Shown here: piece by piece, positions 1-10,819 of the stretch | Layout of the letters: every line of letters starts with the position of its first letter | Numbering within the stretch: the first letter of the stretch is position 1 | Assembly (NCBI GenBank): GCA_963575745.1 | Contig: CAUYUJ010019615.1 | Coordinates: 412,513 to 472,512 of the forward strand | Direction of reading: 5' to 3' | Source: Prorocentrum cordatum | Lineage: Eukaryota; Sar; Dinophyceae; Prorocentrales; Prorocentraceae | DNA length: 60,000 nt | Translations under genes and position numbers: made by a program | Notes under the pieces: model-generated | Seen by the model: only the letters and a program-made list of their open reading frames with translations | Told to the model about the DNA's origin: nothing | Databases searched by the model: none

Positions 1-1
1 C

Positions 2-1150
2 GTTTTCTTCGGCCCCGATGTCTACGCAAGGCAGGGGCCCTCATGGGTAAATGTGTCAAAGCTGCCTCCCCTGCCGCGCTCAATGACGGAGTAAGTGCGC
101 GGTGCTCTTCCAAACGTTGCCAGCTCCATGCGCAAAGCTATGCGCAGTGCATGGTACGAGCCAGGGAGGGGCAGGATCGGCTTGGACTTCGTTTTTCTTG
201 CACGGAGGGGGACACAGGACCCCCAGATTGCGGCATGGGCTGACCCAATATTTCAATGGTATATTTGATGTTGAGATCCGACTCAGCGGCCGCTATTGCA
301 AGCTGCTTGGGAACGACAGGCGCCAGTCATCTACTCGACTAAACAGCCATGGGCACATGCAGCAGGGCCCGCAAGTGCCACTCTCCTTGCCTTTCGGTTA
401 TTACGCTGGGTTTCGTCATCGGCTTTTGCCGTTCGGACCGATCGCGGGGAAACCTTAGACTTACGACATGCCTCGCCTCTCGCCGTTCGTGGTATGGCTC
501 GAGATGGTGACATGCGTCGTCTTTGCCAAGGTTGGGCTGCTCGACGTGATAGGGATAATTCGTGCCACGTTGACTCCAGGACCCCCATTGAGTACTGGCT
601 GGAGCCCATCTTGTCTCTACTGGGGAAGGCCAGACAAGAAAGCCCCGACAGGCCCTACACGTTATCCGATCAAGCGGTTGGCACATTCAGGGCTATGGTC
701 ACAGGTGCATTGTGGACTCCTAGCAAACGGGCCGCACGTGGTTACATAGATGTCGTTCAGTGCCCGAGATGCCCTGAACCATCCGCTGACCTGTGTCATA
801 TTCCCTGGACATGTGCCTGTAGCGAAGGCGGTCGGAATGAATTGTTCAATGACCAGGACGAGGCCCTGCTTCCCTTACCAACCGCTACATCCTCGTTCTG
901 GACGCGGGGATTGTTATCCAGGTCCGCGTCTCTTGCTTTACCCCCTCGGGGCGACTCGGACATATGGCACTCTATGTATGGAGATTGTCAGGCTGTCACG
1001 GGACACGTCTTCCCGGATGGAGCTTGTCACAAGTATCACTATTGGCCAGAGGCCTCTCGAGCGGGATGGAGCTCTGCTCAGTTGGGGGTCATGGGCCTCT
1101 GCCTGGCCCACTGCAGACCTCCCCAGGGCCGAGCTCTGCGCGCCGGGTGA
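2..1150 (+). pseudogene. LINE polyprotein fragment: RT tail, zinc knuckle and start of RNase H
   Basis: Frame 2 reads through this stretch with stops at 92, 266 and 272. Before the stops it gives text such as DPQIAAWADPIFQWY. The open part from 296 contains TDRGETLDLRHASPLAVRG, then a GALWTPSKRAARGY stretch typical of this polyprotein, then the knuckle CPRC...H...C with its first cysteine at codon 761. The RNase H start follows, with VFPDGA and RAGW. A GPLPGPLQT stretch continues in frame 1 and a PRAEL-like stretch in frame 3, so a frameshift lies near 1090. No catalytic RT core (YxDD) is inside the window. The product is certainly not functional here. The family call rests on recalled motif order, not on a search. 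Confidence 0.65.
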
Positions 1151-1404
1151 CGGGAGGAGGAGGGGGGAGGGTGACGGGAGGAGGAGGAAAAGGAGAAGGA
1201 GGAGGAGGAGGACGAGGAGGGGAGGGGGAGGAGGAGGAGGAGGAGGAGGAGGAGGAGGGAGGAGGGGGAGGAGGAGAGGAGGAGGAGATGGAGGAGGAGG
1301 AGGAGGAGGAGGGTGAGGAGGAGGGGGAGGAGAGGAGGAGGAGGAGGAGGAGGAGGAGGGAGGAGGAGGGGAGGAGGAGGACAAGGAGGGGGAGGAGGGA
1401 GGAG
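1151..1404 (+). repeat. Purine-rich GGA array inside the RNase H remnant
   Basis: Imperfect GGA/GGGGAG repeats. The stretch GGCCGAGCTCTGCGC occurs both just before the array (about 1128) and just after it (about 1406), so the array is bracketed by a direct repeat of RNase H sequence. That fits either expansion within the element or insertion with duplication. Confidence 0.85.
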
Positions 1405-1541
1405 GGGGCCGAGCTCTGCGCGGCGACTCGGATCCCCAGGGTGGCCAGGCTGCCGCCCGCCACCTGCGCCGATGATCTTGAGCCGACGGCTGGCCTCGCG
1501 CGCGGGCCCCTCGTGGGGGGGTGCTCACCAGGGCTCCCAAA
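1405..1541 (+). pseudogene. LINE RNase H fragment, middle part
   Basis: Frame 1 gives AELCAATRIPRVAR, then LPPATCADDLEPTAGLARGP. This resembles the RAEL helix and the following acidic strand (TDxxxVVxGLxRG) of RNase H domains in dinoflagellate LINEs. It lies between the GGA array and the CCT array in the same frame as the next RNase H piece. It is short and diverged, and its identity depends on the neighbouring pieces. Confidence 0.5.
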
Positions 1542-1741
1542 TTCTCCTCCTCCTCCTCCTCCTCCTCCTCCTCCTCCTCCTCCTCCTCCTCCTCCTCCTC
1601 CTCCTCCTCCCCCTCCCCCTCCTCCTCCTCCTCCTCCTCCTCCTCCTCCTCCTCCTCCTCCTCCTTCAACTCCCCCCCTCCTCCTCCTATCCCTCCTCCT
1701 CCTCTTCCTCCTCCTCCTTCTCCTCCTCCTTCTCCTCCTCT
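1542..1741 (+). repeat. CCT trinucleotide array
   Basis: Nearly pure CCT/CTC repeats with a few CTTCAA and TAT interruptions, sitting between two RNase H fragments. Serine-, leucine- or proline-only open frames across it are artefacts of the repeat. Confidence 0.95.
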
Positions 1742-1929
1742 CGTTGGCGTTGGGTAGAAGACTTGGGAGGTCCCGGCTCGGAGCTTCAGATTTTCACGCT
1801 CCAGGACATCAGAAGGGGTTGCCTTTTGAGGCCCGATGGGAGAACCATTGGGCTGACACGGCGGCGTGCAAGGGCCGAGATATGCGCGCTTTGTCGGTTT
1901 CGGACGCCCGTTCCATGCAGCGGATATAA
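1742..1929 (+). pseudogene. LINE RNase H fragment, C-terminal part
   Basis: Frame 1 reads FHAPGHQKGLPFEARWENHWADTAACKG (split here as FHAPGHQKG and ENHWADTAACKG). This matches the usual end of RNase H in these elements: a histidine loop followed by GNxxADxxA with the last catalytic aspartate. The stop is at 1927. It is in the same frame as the fragment before the CCT array, so the array did not shift the frame. Confidence 0.6.
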
Positions 1930-1991
1930 GGCCGCTCCCAAGTCTTTAGCCTGGGCGGCCAGAGCTCCCACGAGATACATGGGCGAAACGG

Positions 1992-2462
1992 GTGTGCCAG
2001 GCCAGGATCGGTTTGAGCAGAGACGGAAGGGTCGATTTCCAGCCATTGCTCGAGCCATGGCTCCTCCGCCTCCTGCACGTTTTCTTTGAGATTGGCGCTG
2101 CCTGGCGCTGTTCAACCTGCGCTACGGCGGCGCGGTCTTCGACGAAGCGCAACATATTCGCGAAGCGCCGCTGCCATTCCAAGATAGCTCTTTACGCGAA
2201 GCTCCTTGGTCGGGCCGCTCGTTCGACGTTGCCACCTGCCCCTTCCTCGGAGACCCAGGTTGGCACGCCCGCGCGCGGGGATGGAGAAGCTGGCCCTGTC
2301 GAAGGCATGGCCGCCGACCTCGACGTCAGCAACGAAGGCGGTTGGGGGTCTCCCTACTGTCGGGGAGGGGAGCTCAAGTGGCGTTGTCAGAGCACGCGCG
2401 GCCTCACCAAGTGGCCGAAGAGTCAGGACGAGACTCCAATTTCGCGCCGTCATCTCGTCTGA
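1992..2462 (+). pseudogene. LINE C-terminal zinc-binding tail remnant
   Basis: An open frame of 156 codons whose useful part is FFEIGAAWRCSTCATAARSS around 2085-2145, with cysteines at codons 2109 and 2118. A GxxWRCxxC motif after RNase H is common at the end of dinoflagellate LINE polyproteins (recalled). The rest of the frame shows no recognisable domain, and the partner Cys/His residues are not clear. Confidence 0.45.
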
Positions 2463-3040
2463 CGCCTCTCCTGTCATCCCTCCTGGCTCGTCCGCCTCCT
2501 CCTTTCAGTCTAGTGCTGTGCAACAACAGGGTAGAGAGGGCGCTGGCCCCAGGGGACTGAGGGCCGCCGGTTCAGATTTTGCTGCCGTGATCGCCGAAGA
2601 GGCGAGTTATCACGACGAGTGGGGTGGCGGTTGATTTTCTTCCACGCCGGCGCAGTCGCGCGGGGGGGGAGTGCCAGCACTGGTGTTGATCGAGCTCGCG
2701 CGCCGCGAGGCTTGCCCCGGCTGCTGCCCGCGTGAGGCCTCGCTCTCCTGACCCCTCTCCTCCTCGGGTGGCGAGAGCGCGGGTGGGGGGCCCGACCCCG
2801 GCTTTTTCGCGGCCCCTGGCAAGGTCATCACTTGTCTGTGTTGCGGAGGCACTTTGACGGGCAAGGCCTCGCCTTTGCTCAACCCTGGGCAGTCGGGCGG
2901 GGGTCGCACTGCGCGAAGGACCTGGGCCAGTGGCCCAGGTCCTCCCTCGGGTGGCGGTTAGCGCGCCGCGCGACGGATCCCTCTTTCAGCCTGCGTACTC
3001 CTCCCATCCCTGCCTCTGCCCTCCGCATGTCTTCGTCGTC
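2463..3040. other. Unassigned spacer between LINE remnant and satellite
   Basis: GC-rich mixed sequence with an imperfect inverted pair around 2920-2945 (CTGGGCCAGTGGCCCAGG). No gene, array or known repeat edge is convincing here. Confidence 0.5.
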
Positions 3041-4183
3041 GTCTCCCCAACCCAGCACGGATCTTCGTGGCCCCATGGGGAGCTCCACCCAGTGGCGCTG
3101 TCCTCATGCGTTTCCCCCACCCAGCACTGCGCTTCGTGACCCTGTAGGGAGCTCCACCGAAGGCACCAGCGGCGGTGTCCACATGCGTCTCCCCCACCCA
3201 ACACAGCGCTTCGTGGCCCACTGGGGAGCTTTATCTAAGGCCATGGCGGCGGTGTCCACATTGTATCCCCTCACCTGGCACAGCGCTTCGAGGTCCCATA
3301 GGGAGCTTTACTGGGGGCCCCAATGGCGGTGTTCGCATGCGTCACCCCCACCCACCACAGCGCTTCGCGGCCCCATAGGGAGCACCATCGAATGCTCGAG
3401 TTGCGGTGTCAACATGCGTCTCCCCCACCCAACACAGCGCTCCGTGGCCCCATAGGGAGTTCCACTTGAGGCCCAAGTGGCACTGTCCACATGCGTCTCC
3501 CCCACCCAGCACCGCTTTTCGTGGCCCCAGTGGCGATTTCCACACGCGTCTCCCCCACACAGCACTGCGCTTGGTGGCCCCATAGGGAGCTCCACCTGAG
3601 TCCCCGGTTGCGGTGTCCACATGCGCTTCCCACACCCAACATAGCGCTTCGTTGCCCCATAAGGAGCTTCACTGAAGGCCCCAGTGGCGGTGTCCACACG
3701 CGTCTCCCCACCGAGCACGGCGTTCCGTGGCTCCATAAGAGCTCCACCTTAGGCCCCAGTGGCGGTGTCCACATGCGCTTTCCCACCCTGCACAGCGCTT
3801 CGTGGCCCCATAGGGAGCTCCGCCTCGGGCCTCAGTTGCGGTGACCTCATGCGTCATGTCCACCTCTAGGTCAGCGCTTCGCGGTCCCATGGGGAGCTCC
3901 ACTGAAGGCCTCAATGGCGCCGTCCACATGCGTCTCCACGACAAAGTACAGCACTTTGTGCCTCAATGGGGAGCTCTACCGAAAGCCCCTAGTGGCAAAG
4001 TCCACATGCCTTTCGCCCACCCAGTACAGCGGTTCGTGGACCCACAGGTGGCTGCACCGAAGGCCCCATTGGAACCGTCCGCATGCGTATCCCTCCACCG
4101 AAGGCCCCAGTGGCGGTGCTCGCACGCGTCACCCCCACCCAGTACAACGCTGCGTGGCCCATAGGGAGGTCCACCGAGGACGG
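3041..4183 (+). repeat. Satellite array 1, unit about 75-80 bp
   Basis: Tandem, diverged units built on TTCGTGGCCCCATAGGGAGC, TCCACCGAAGGCCCCAGTGG, a CGCATGCG core and an ACCCAGTACAGCGC segment. All long frames on both strands here repeat the same peptide per unit and are not genes. Confidence 0.9.
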
Positions 4184-4310
4184 TACCCACAAGTGCAGTA
4201 CCCACAACTGCATAGGATTGTGTCCTTCGCCAAGCTAATTTCCCAACACACCTGTCGATGAGTCCTCGCTTTGAAAAACACCGCCCCGCGTCTTCTCCTC
4301 CTCCTCCTCC
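4184..4310 (+). repeat. Junction of two composite satellite elements
   Basis: The right flank of one block (ACCCACAACTGCATAGGATT then TCCTTCGCCAAGCTAATTT) directly abuts a left flank (CCCAACACACCTGT then GAGTCCTCGCTTTGAAAAAC). The same two flanks recur around the other satellite arrays of the window, so they are the ends of a repeated composite unit. Confidence 0.65.
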
Positions 4311-5525
4311 TCCTCTACTCTCCTCCCCTGTGCTCCTTCCGCTTCCTTCCTCTTCCCCATCCTCCCATCGTTGCTTCTGCCCTCCGCGCCCAGTGCACCG
4401 CTTCGTGGCCTCATCGGGAGCTCCACCGAAGGCCTCAGTGGCGATGTTCGCATGCGTTTCCCCCGCTCAGTACAGCGCTTCGTGGCCCCATAAGGAGCTT
4501 TACCAGGGGCATCGGTGGCGGCGATCGCATGCGTCTCCCATCCTGTACAGCGCTTCGTGGCCCCATAGGAAGCTCCACTGAAGGCCTCAGTAGCGGTGCT
4601 CGCATGCGTCCCCCTCGCTCAGTACAGCGTTCGGTGGCCCCACATGTGAGCTCCGCCGAAGGCCCCAGTGGCGGTGTTCGCATAAGTGTCCTCCACCCAG
4701 TACAGCGCTTCGAGGTCCCATAGGGAGCTCCACCCGGGGCCCCAATGGCGGTGTTCGCATGCGTCTCCCCCACCCCGTACAGCGCTTCGTGGCCCCATAG
4801 GGTGCTCCATCGAAGGCTCCACTGGCAGTGATCGCATGCGTCCCCCAACCCAGTACAACGCTTCGTGGCCCCATATGGGAGCCCCGCTGAAGGCCCCAAC
4901 GGCGGTGTTCGCATGCGTCTCCCCCGCCCAGTACAGCGCTTTGTGGCCCCATAGGGGGCTTCGTCAAAGGCCCCAGTGGCGGTGTTCGCATGCGTCTTCC
5001 CCACCCAGTACAATATTTCTGGCCCCATATGGAGCTCCACCTAAGGCCCCAGTGGCAGTGATCGCATGCGTCTCCCCCGCCCAGTACAGCGCTTCGTGGC
5101 CAATAGGGACCTCCAGCGAAGGCCTCATCGGCGACGTTCGCACGCGTATCCCCCATTCGGTACAGCGAATCGTGGCCCCATCGGGAGCTTCACCGAATGC
5201 TGCAGTGGCGGTGTTCGCATGCGCCCCCCCGCTCAGTACAGCGCTTTGTGGCCGCATAGGGAGCTCCGCCGAAGGCCCCAGTGGCGGTGTTCGCACGCGT
5301 CACCCCCACCCAGTATAACGTTGCGTGGCCCATTGGGAGCTCCACCGTGGGCCCCAGTGGCGGTGTTCGCATGCGTGTCCCCCGCCCAGTACAGCGTTTC
5401 GTGCTCTCATACATAGGGAGTTCCGCCGAAGACCCCAGTGGTGGTGTTCGCGTGCGCCTCCCCCGCCCAGTACAGCGCTTCGTGGCCCCATAGGGAGCTC
5501 CCGCGAAGGCCCCAGTGGCGCGCGT
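4311..5525 (+). repeat. Satellite array 2, unit about 75-84 bp
   Basis: Starts with a short CCT-rich tract (4295-4350), then continues the same satellite family as array 1, with GCGGTGTTCGCATGCGTC cores at 75-84 bp spacing. Ends near 5525, where a non-repetitive GAGAAAAACCCAAAGG segment begins. Confidence 0.9.
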
Positions 5526-5905
5526 TCCGAGAAAAACCCAAAGGGCAGCGCCCACATGGCGGCCCTGCCCCATATCGGCACACCCTTCGCATGCCCCATG
5601 GGCAGATCCTCCTAAGGCGATGGCCGCTACGACGGTACTCACAACTGCATATGGTTGGGTACTTCGCCAGGGTCATTTGCAGCCTCGGGGCTCGCTGAGG
5701 GCCTCCATGGGCCGAACATGTGCCCAACCCCCCCCTTGTTTTTCCCAACCATCCTGTGGTGTTGGGTCCTCGTTTTGAAGAGACGGTGCCCCGCGTTCCT
5801 CTCCTCTCCTCTCCTCTCCTCTCCTCTCCTCTCCTCTCCTCTCCTCTCCTCTCCTCTCCTCTCCTCCTCTCCTCCCCTCCTCTCCTCCTCTCCTCTTCAC
5901 CCACC
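5526..5905 (+). repeat. Right flank, spacer, left flank and TCTCC tract
   Basis: Contains the right flank (GGTACTCACAACTGCATATG, then GGTTGGG and TTCGCCAGG, about 5633-5672), a spacer, then the left flank TTTTTCCCAACCATCCTGTG (about 5739-5790) and a (CTCTCCTC)n tract at 5800-5895 leading into the third array. Confidence 0.7.
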
Positions 5906-8372
5906 CAGTACACCGTTTCGTGGCTCCATAGGGAGCTCCACCGAAGGCCCCAGTGCCCGCGCCCGCATGCGTCACCCACACCCATTTCGGCACACCCCTC
6001 ACACGTTCGTGGCTCCATAGGGAGCTCCACCGAAGGCCCCAGTGCCCGCGCCCGCATGCGTCACCCACACCCATTTCGGCACACCCCTCACACGTTTCGT
6101 GGCTCCATAGGGAGCTCCACCGAAGGCCCCAGTGCCCGCGCCCGCATGCGTCACCCACACCCATTTCGGCACACCCCTCACACGTTTCGTGGCTCCATAG
6201 GGAGCTCCACCGAAGGCCCCAGTGCCCGCGCCCGCATGCGTCACCCACACCCATTTCGGCACACCCCTCACACGTTTCGTGGCTCCATAGGGAGCTCCAC
6301 CGAAGGCCCCAGTGCCCGCGCCCGCATGCGTCATGCGTCACCCCCCACACATTTCGGCACACCCCTCACACGTTTCGTGGCTCCATAGGGAGCTCCACCG
6401 AAGGCCCCAGTGCCCGCGCCGCATGCGTCACCCACACCCATTTCGGCACACCCCTCACACGTTTCGTGGCTCCATAGGGAGCTCCACCGAAGGCCCCAGT
6501 GCCCGCGCCTGCATGCGTCACCCACGCCCATTTCGGCACACTCCTCACACGTTTCGTGGCTCCATAGGGAACTCCACCGAAGGCCCCAGTGCTGCCGCCC
6601 GCATGCGTCACCCACACACAATTCGGCACACCCCTCACACGCCTCGTGGCCCCATAGGAGCTCCGCCGAAGGCCCCAGTGCTGCCGCCTGCATGCGTCAC
6701 CCACACACAATTCGGCACACCCCTCACACGTTTCGTGGCCCCATAGGAAGCTCCGCCGAAGGCCCCAGTGCTGCCGCCCGCATGCGTCACCCACACACAA
6801 TTCGGCACACCCTCACACGCTTCGTGGCCCCATAGGAGCTCCGCCGAAGGCCCCAGAGTTGCCGCCCGCATGCGCCACCCACACCCAATTCGGCACACCC
6901 CACACACGTTTCGTGGCCCCATAAGAGCCCCGCCGAAGGCCCCAGTGCTGCCGCCCGCATGCGTCACGCACACCCAATTCGGCACACCCCTCACACGTTT
7001 CGTGGCCCCATAGGGAGCTCCGCGGAAGGCCCCAGTGCTGCCGCCCGCATGCGTCACCTACACCCCATTCGGCACACCCTTCACACGTTTCGTGGCCCTA
7101 TAGGGAGCTCCGCCGAAGGCCCCACTGCTGCCGCCCCCATGCGCCACGCACACCCGGCACACCCGTCACACGTTTCGTGGCCCCATAGGGAGCTCCGCCG
7201 AAGGCCCCAGTGCTGCCGCCCGCATGCGTCACCCACACCCAATCCGGCACACCCTTTACACGCTTCGTGGCCCCATAAGGAGCTCCTCCGAAGGCCCGAG
7301 TGTTGCCGCCCGCACGCGTCACGCACACATAATTCGGCACACCCCTCACACGTTTCGTCCCCATAGGGAGCTCCGCCGAAGGCCCCAATGCTGCCGCCCG
7401 CATGCGTCCCGCACCCATTTCGGCACACCCTTTACACGTTTCGTGGCCCCATAGGGAACTCTACCGAAGGCCCCAGTGCTGCCGCCCGCATGCGTCACGC
7501 ACACCCACGTGGGCACACCCCTCACACGTTTCGTGGCCCCATAGGGAGCTCCGCCAAAGGCCCCAGTGCTGCCGCCCGCATGCGCCACCCACACCCATTT
7601 CGGCACACCCTCACACGTTTCGTGGCCCCAAAGGGAGCTCCGCCGAAGGCCCCAGTGCTGCCGCCCGCATGCGTCCAGCACATTCATTTCGGCACACCCC
7701 TCACACGCTTCGTGGCCCCATAGGGAGCTCCACCGAAGGCCCCAGAGTGTTGCCGCCCGCATGCGTCCCGCACACCCATTTCGGCACACCCCTCACGCGT
7801 TTCGTGGCCCCTATAGGGAATGCGTCCCGCACACCCATTTCGGCATACCCTTCACACGTTTCGTGGCCCCATAGGGAGCTCCACCGAAGACCCCAGTGGG
7901 TGTGCCCGCATGCGTCCCGCACATCCATTTCGGCACACCCATCACGCGTTTCGTGACCCCTCACACGTTTCGTGGTCCCATAGGGAGCTCCACCGAAGGA
8001 CCCAATGGGTGTGCCCGCATGCGTCCCGCACCCATTTCGGCACATCCCTCGCACGTTTCGTGGCCCCGTAGAGGGGCTCCACCGAAGGTCCCAGTGCTGC
8101 CGCCCGCATGCGTCACCCACACCCATTTCGGCATACCCTTCACGTTTCGTGGCCCCAAAGGGAGCTCCGCCGAAGGCCCCAGTGGGTGTGCCCGCATGCG
8201 TCCCGCACACTCATTTCGGCACACCCCTCACGCGTTTCGTGACCCCTCGCACGTTTTGTGGTCCCATAGGGAGCTCCACCGAAGGCCCCAGTGGGTGTGC
8301 CCGCATGCGTCCCGCACACCCATTTCGGCACACCTTCGTACGTTTCGTGGCCCCGTAAGGGGGCTCCACCGA
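5906..8372 (+). repeat. Satellite array 3, unit about 90 bp
   Basis: Highly regular 90-bp units; TTTCGTGGCTCCATAGGG recurs at 6095, 6185 and 6275. Near 5930-6560 the units are almost identical; later units vary in the CCCAGTGCTGCCGCC segment and spacing. The unit adds a CATTTCGGCACACCCCTCAC segment absent from arrays 1 and 2. All long ORFs here are readings of the repeat. Confidence 0.95.
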
Positions 8373-8440
8373 AGAAGATATTCACAACTGCGGTATTCAC
8401 AATTGCATATGGTTGGGTCTTTCGCCAGGATAATTTTTTA
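8373..8440 (+). repeat. Right flank of composite satellite element 3
   Basis: GTATTCACAATTGCATATGG, then TTGGGTCTTTCGCCAGGATA. It is the counterpart of the flanks at about 4200, 5640 and 31480. Confidence 0.7.
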
Positions 8441-9049
8441 CAGCGAGAGGACGTCAGGGTGCGCGCAGATCCTTCTGGCCCGCGAGGCACTCTGGCATTC
8501 GAGTGTGAAGCCCGGGAGCACGCCGTCTGAGGGACCTTGCGATCCGACGGCGCAGAAAGAGTAATGAAACCATCGTTGGACAACTGGGCTGGACCCTGGA
8601 ACAATCCTTCTACTGCATTCTTCGGGCAGGTCCAGGGGAACGACACGTGGCAAAATGGCAAAATCACCCGTTGCGAAAAAAGACGCGATGTCAGGATCTC
8701 AGGGGATCACGGTGCTCGGGCCTGGAGACAATGTGCGTGACCCGGGGGGGGGGTCATTTCTATATGGCGTTGGCGTGAGTTGTGGCGTGACCATGGGGGG
8801 AGTAGAGAGAATGTGGTAGAGGGGGCGGTGTGAGTCACAGGCGCTACTGCGAACATTGAAAAGATTGCGCCTGAGGGACCCAAACATCCGACATCGCGTT
8901 TTTGTTCGCAGCGTCGTTCCCTAGAGATTGGGACCCCTTCCCAGGCCCGCTGAGGACTTCTGAATGTCGAAATTGGGCCATCAAATTCAGTCGCGTTTTT
9001 TCCCAACGAGAGGACGTCACGGGATGCGCGCTGCGCGAAGATCTTTGAA
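8441..9049. other. Unassigned region with a short direct repeat
   Basis: A motif CGAGAGGACGTCA followed by a GATGCGCGC-like segment occurs at about 8444 and again at about 9009. Otherwise no gene or known element is seen. A run of G near 8743 precedes TGG-rich text. Confidence 0.4.
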
Positions 9050-10015
9050 CGAGAAGGACGAGGAGGAGGAGGGGGAGGACGAAAAAGAAGATTTGGACGA
9101 GGGGGGGGGGAGGAGGAAGATGGGGAGGAAAAGGAGGAGGATGAGGAGGAGGAGGAGTAAGGCTTGGAGGAGGGGGAGGAGGAGAAGGAGGAGGAGGAGG
9201 ACACGTGTAAAACCAAGGGTCATCAACGATGTTGGGGATTAACCCTCCCTCCGAGCTCCCTCTTCGTAGGCCCCCACAACGGTTCACTTCCATTGAGGGA
9301 ACTGCCTCCTTGGGAGACAACCGTTTGAAGATCTTGTAGCATGCCAAAACATTGTTCTCGGGATTTCAACGCCGCGTATCAACCTGACTGCTGCGTCTTG
9401 ACGATCGGGAACCGTGCCAGAGCGTCATTTATTGGGATTTCAGCACCGCGAATCAACATAATTGCTGCACCCGCATAATCCTGAATCCTTCCATCACACA
9501 ATTCTTGGTACCCTGATCATGGGACTCCGTGGAACTCTTGCAAATGTTTAAATCGAATGTGCGCGGCGCTAAGGCGACAGCCACATTTTGAAAAGGAACC
9601 GCCCTCAATCCGTGAAACTCTTGCAGATATTGAAAACGAATGTGCGCGGCGCTAGGGCGAGAATCACATGTTGTAAAAGAACCGCCCTCAATCCGTGAAA
9701 CTCTTGCATTTTTTAGAGCGAATGTGCGCGGCGCCAAGGCGAGAGCCTCATTTTGAAAGCCACCCGCCCTCAATCCAGGAAGCTTTTTGCAAATGTTAGA
9801 AAAGAATGTGCGCGGCGCTTAGGCGAGAGCCACATTTTGAAACCCACCCGCTCTCATTATCAAAGAGAATGTCCGCGGCGCTAAGGCGAGAGTCACATTT
9901 TGAAAACCACCCGCCCTCCATCTGTGAAACTGTTGTCACTGTTTAAGCTTCAGAGTCATAAGTGGTGAGGAAGTCTCAGGCGAAACGCCCGGCGCACCCT
10001 AAAAAGTGACCTCGG
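9050..10015 (+). repeat. Dispersed repeat family T, copy 1, with inner tandem repeats
   Basis: A purine tract (9055-9200), then AACGATGTTG, then about two units of a GATTTCAGCACCGCGAATCA-type repeat. Five units follow, spaced about 63-85 bp, carrying GTGCGCGGCGCTAAGGCG and CACATTTTGAAAACCACC. The same order recurs at 25.6-27.6 kb, where an FB-E element interrupts it. No coding function is apparent. Confidence 0.75.
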
Positions 10016-10057
10016 GGTGCGACAGGGAGGAGTTATCTAGAAGGAGAAGGACGGAGG

Positions 10058-10189
10058 AAGAGGACGGAGGAGGAGGAGGAGGAGGAGGAGGAGGAGGAGG
10101 AGGTGGAGGAGGAGGAGGGAGGAGGGAAAGGGAGGAGGAGGAGGAAAGAGGAGGAGGAGGAGGAGGAGGAGGAGGAGGAGGAGGAGCAG
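10058..10189 (+). repeat. GGA array directly upstream of an exon-like block
   Basis: GGA/GAG repeats with a few interruptions, ending in GAGCAG, which could serve as the 3' splice site of the following block. Confidence 0.9.
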
Positions 10190-10372
10190 GAGGAGCTGGC
10201 CCGCGAGGTGCCCCCAGACTGGGCCCCGCTGGACGGCGCGCAGCCCGACCCGCAGCTGGCCGCGGCTGTGCGCGAGGCCGCGCGCCTCGCCGCCGAGAGG
10301 GGCACCGACGTGGCCGCCCTGCTGCGGCGCTGCCGGCAGTTCCCGCGCACGCGCGAGCACACCGGCTGGAAG
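10190..10372 (+). CDS. Probable internal exon, unknown protein
   Basis: Sixty-one codons with almost every third base G or C read EELAREVPPDWAPLDGAQPD and continue with LAAAVREAARLAAERGTDVA and LLRRCRQFPRTREHTGWK. The middle is a strong amphipathic helix rich in Ala, Arg and Glu. The proposed 5' edge follows GAGCAG; the proposed 3' edge is AAG^GC, a GC donor. I do not recognise the family, and it does not match any part of the Hsp70 found downstream. It could be an exon of an upstream gene or of the same long transcript. Codon bias and sense-like peptide are the evidence; both edges are guesses. Confidence 0.45.
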
Positions 10373-10399
10373 GCTCGGGGCCCAAGAAGTGGCGAATCG

Positions 10400-10600
10400 T
10401 CTTGGTTATTCGGGAAACCTTTTTTTATTGGTGGCCTGCGAAGAGGTGCTTAGGACGTGTCTGGCGGAGACCGTCTTGTTTTAAGACATCGGGCTGATGT
10501 TCTAGGAATATTGCTGTTGTTTGAGAACTCGCTTGGTTCTAAGAACATTTCGTGGAAGGCTTATGGGATTGCCGGGACGGTTGGTCTTCGCTCAACGGGT
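10400..10600 (+). repeat. Dispersed repeat family L, copy 1
   Basis: GGTTCTAAGAACATTTCGTG, then ATTGCCGGGACGGTTGG. A matching copy is at 51280-51470 and a weaker one at 53220-53345. The copies share a TTTTAAGACATC/ATGTTCT-rich left half. Confidence 0.6.
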
Positions 10601-10819
10601 TAGAGCAGCCGGGTGCGGCCACGATCAGAGGAGGAAAAGGTACCCATGCCGTTATCTTTCCCTCGTTTTTGACAGTCAGTCTGGGCCTCCTCGGAGTCCC
10701 TCGTTGCCACCGCTGGACTCGCTTCGAGATTCTGGTCAGAACGCGCCCTGGGAGAGGTCTGGGAAGAGGTATCGGCCCTTTGGCTTCCTCACAAGTGGGG
10801 GGTAATGACTACAGTCCAG

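Larger units (their letters stand above)
1..2460 (+). mobile_element. Degenerate dinoflagellate-type LINE (non-LTR retrotransposon), 3' part
   Basis: In order on the + strand the sequence shows the end of a reverse-transcriptase polyprotein, a C-x2-C-x8-H-x4-C zinc knuckle, pieces of an RNase H domain, and a C-terminal WRC-x2-C zinc motif. This order matches LINE polyproteins widespread in dinoflagellate genomes, from general knowledge. The frame is broken by three stops near the start and at least one frameshift, and by two trinucleotide arrays inside the RNase H part. The 5' end lies outside the window and the 3' end is not sharply visible. It is a dead copy. Confidence 0.7.

Noticed and set aside
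964-1929. 321-codon + frame, Glu/Gly- then Pro-rich
   Set aside because: Most of it is the GGA and CCT arrays; only the RNase H fragments in it are meaningful.
5906-8372. CRISPR array
   Set aside because: Units repeat over their full 90 bp with no unique spacers, and the genome is eukaryotic.
3491-8564. Many 80-220-codon frames on both strands
   Set aside because: They repeat the same peptide once per satellite unit and exist on both strands; a satellite, not genes.
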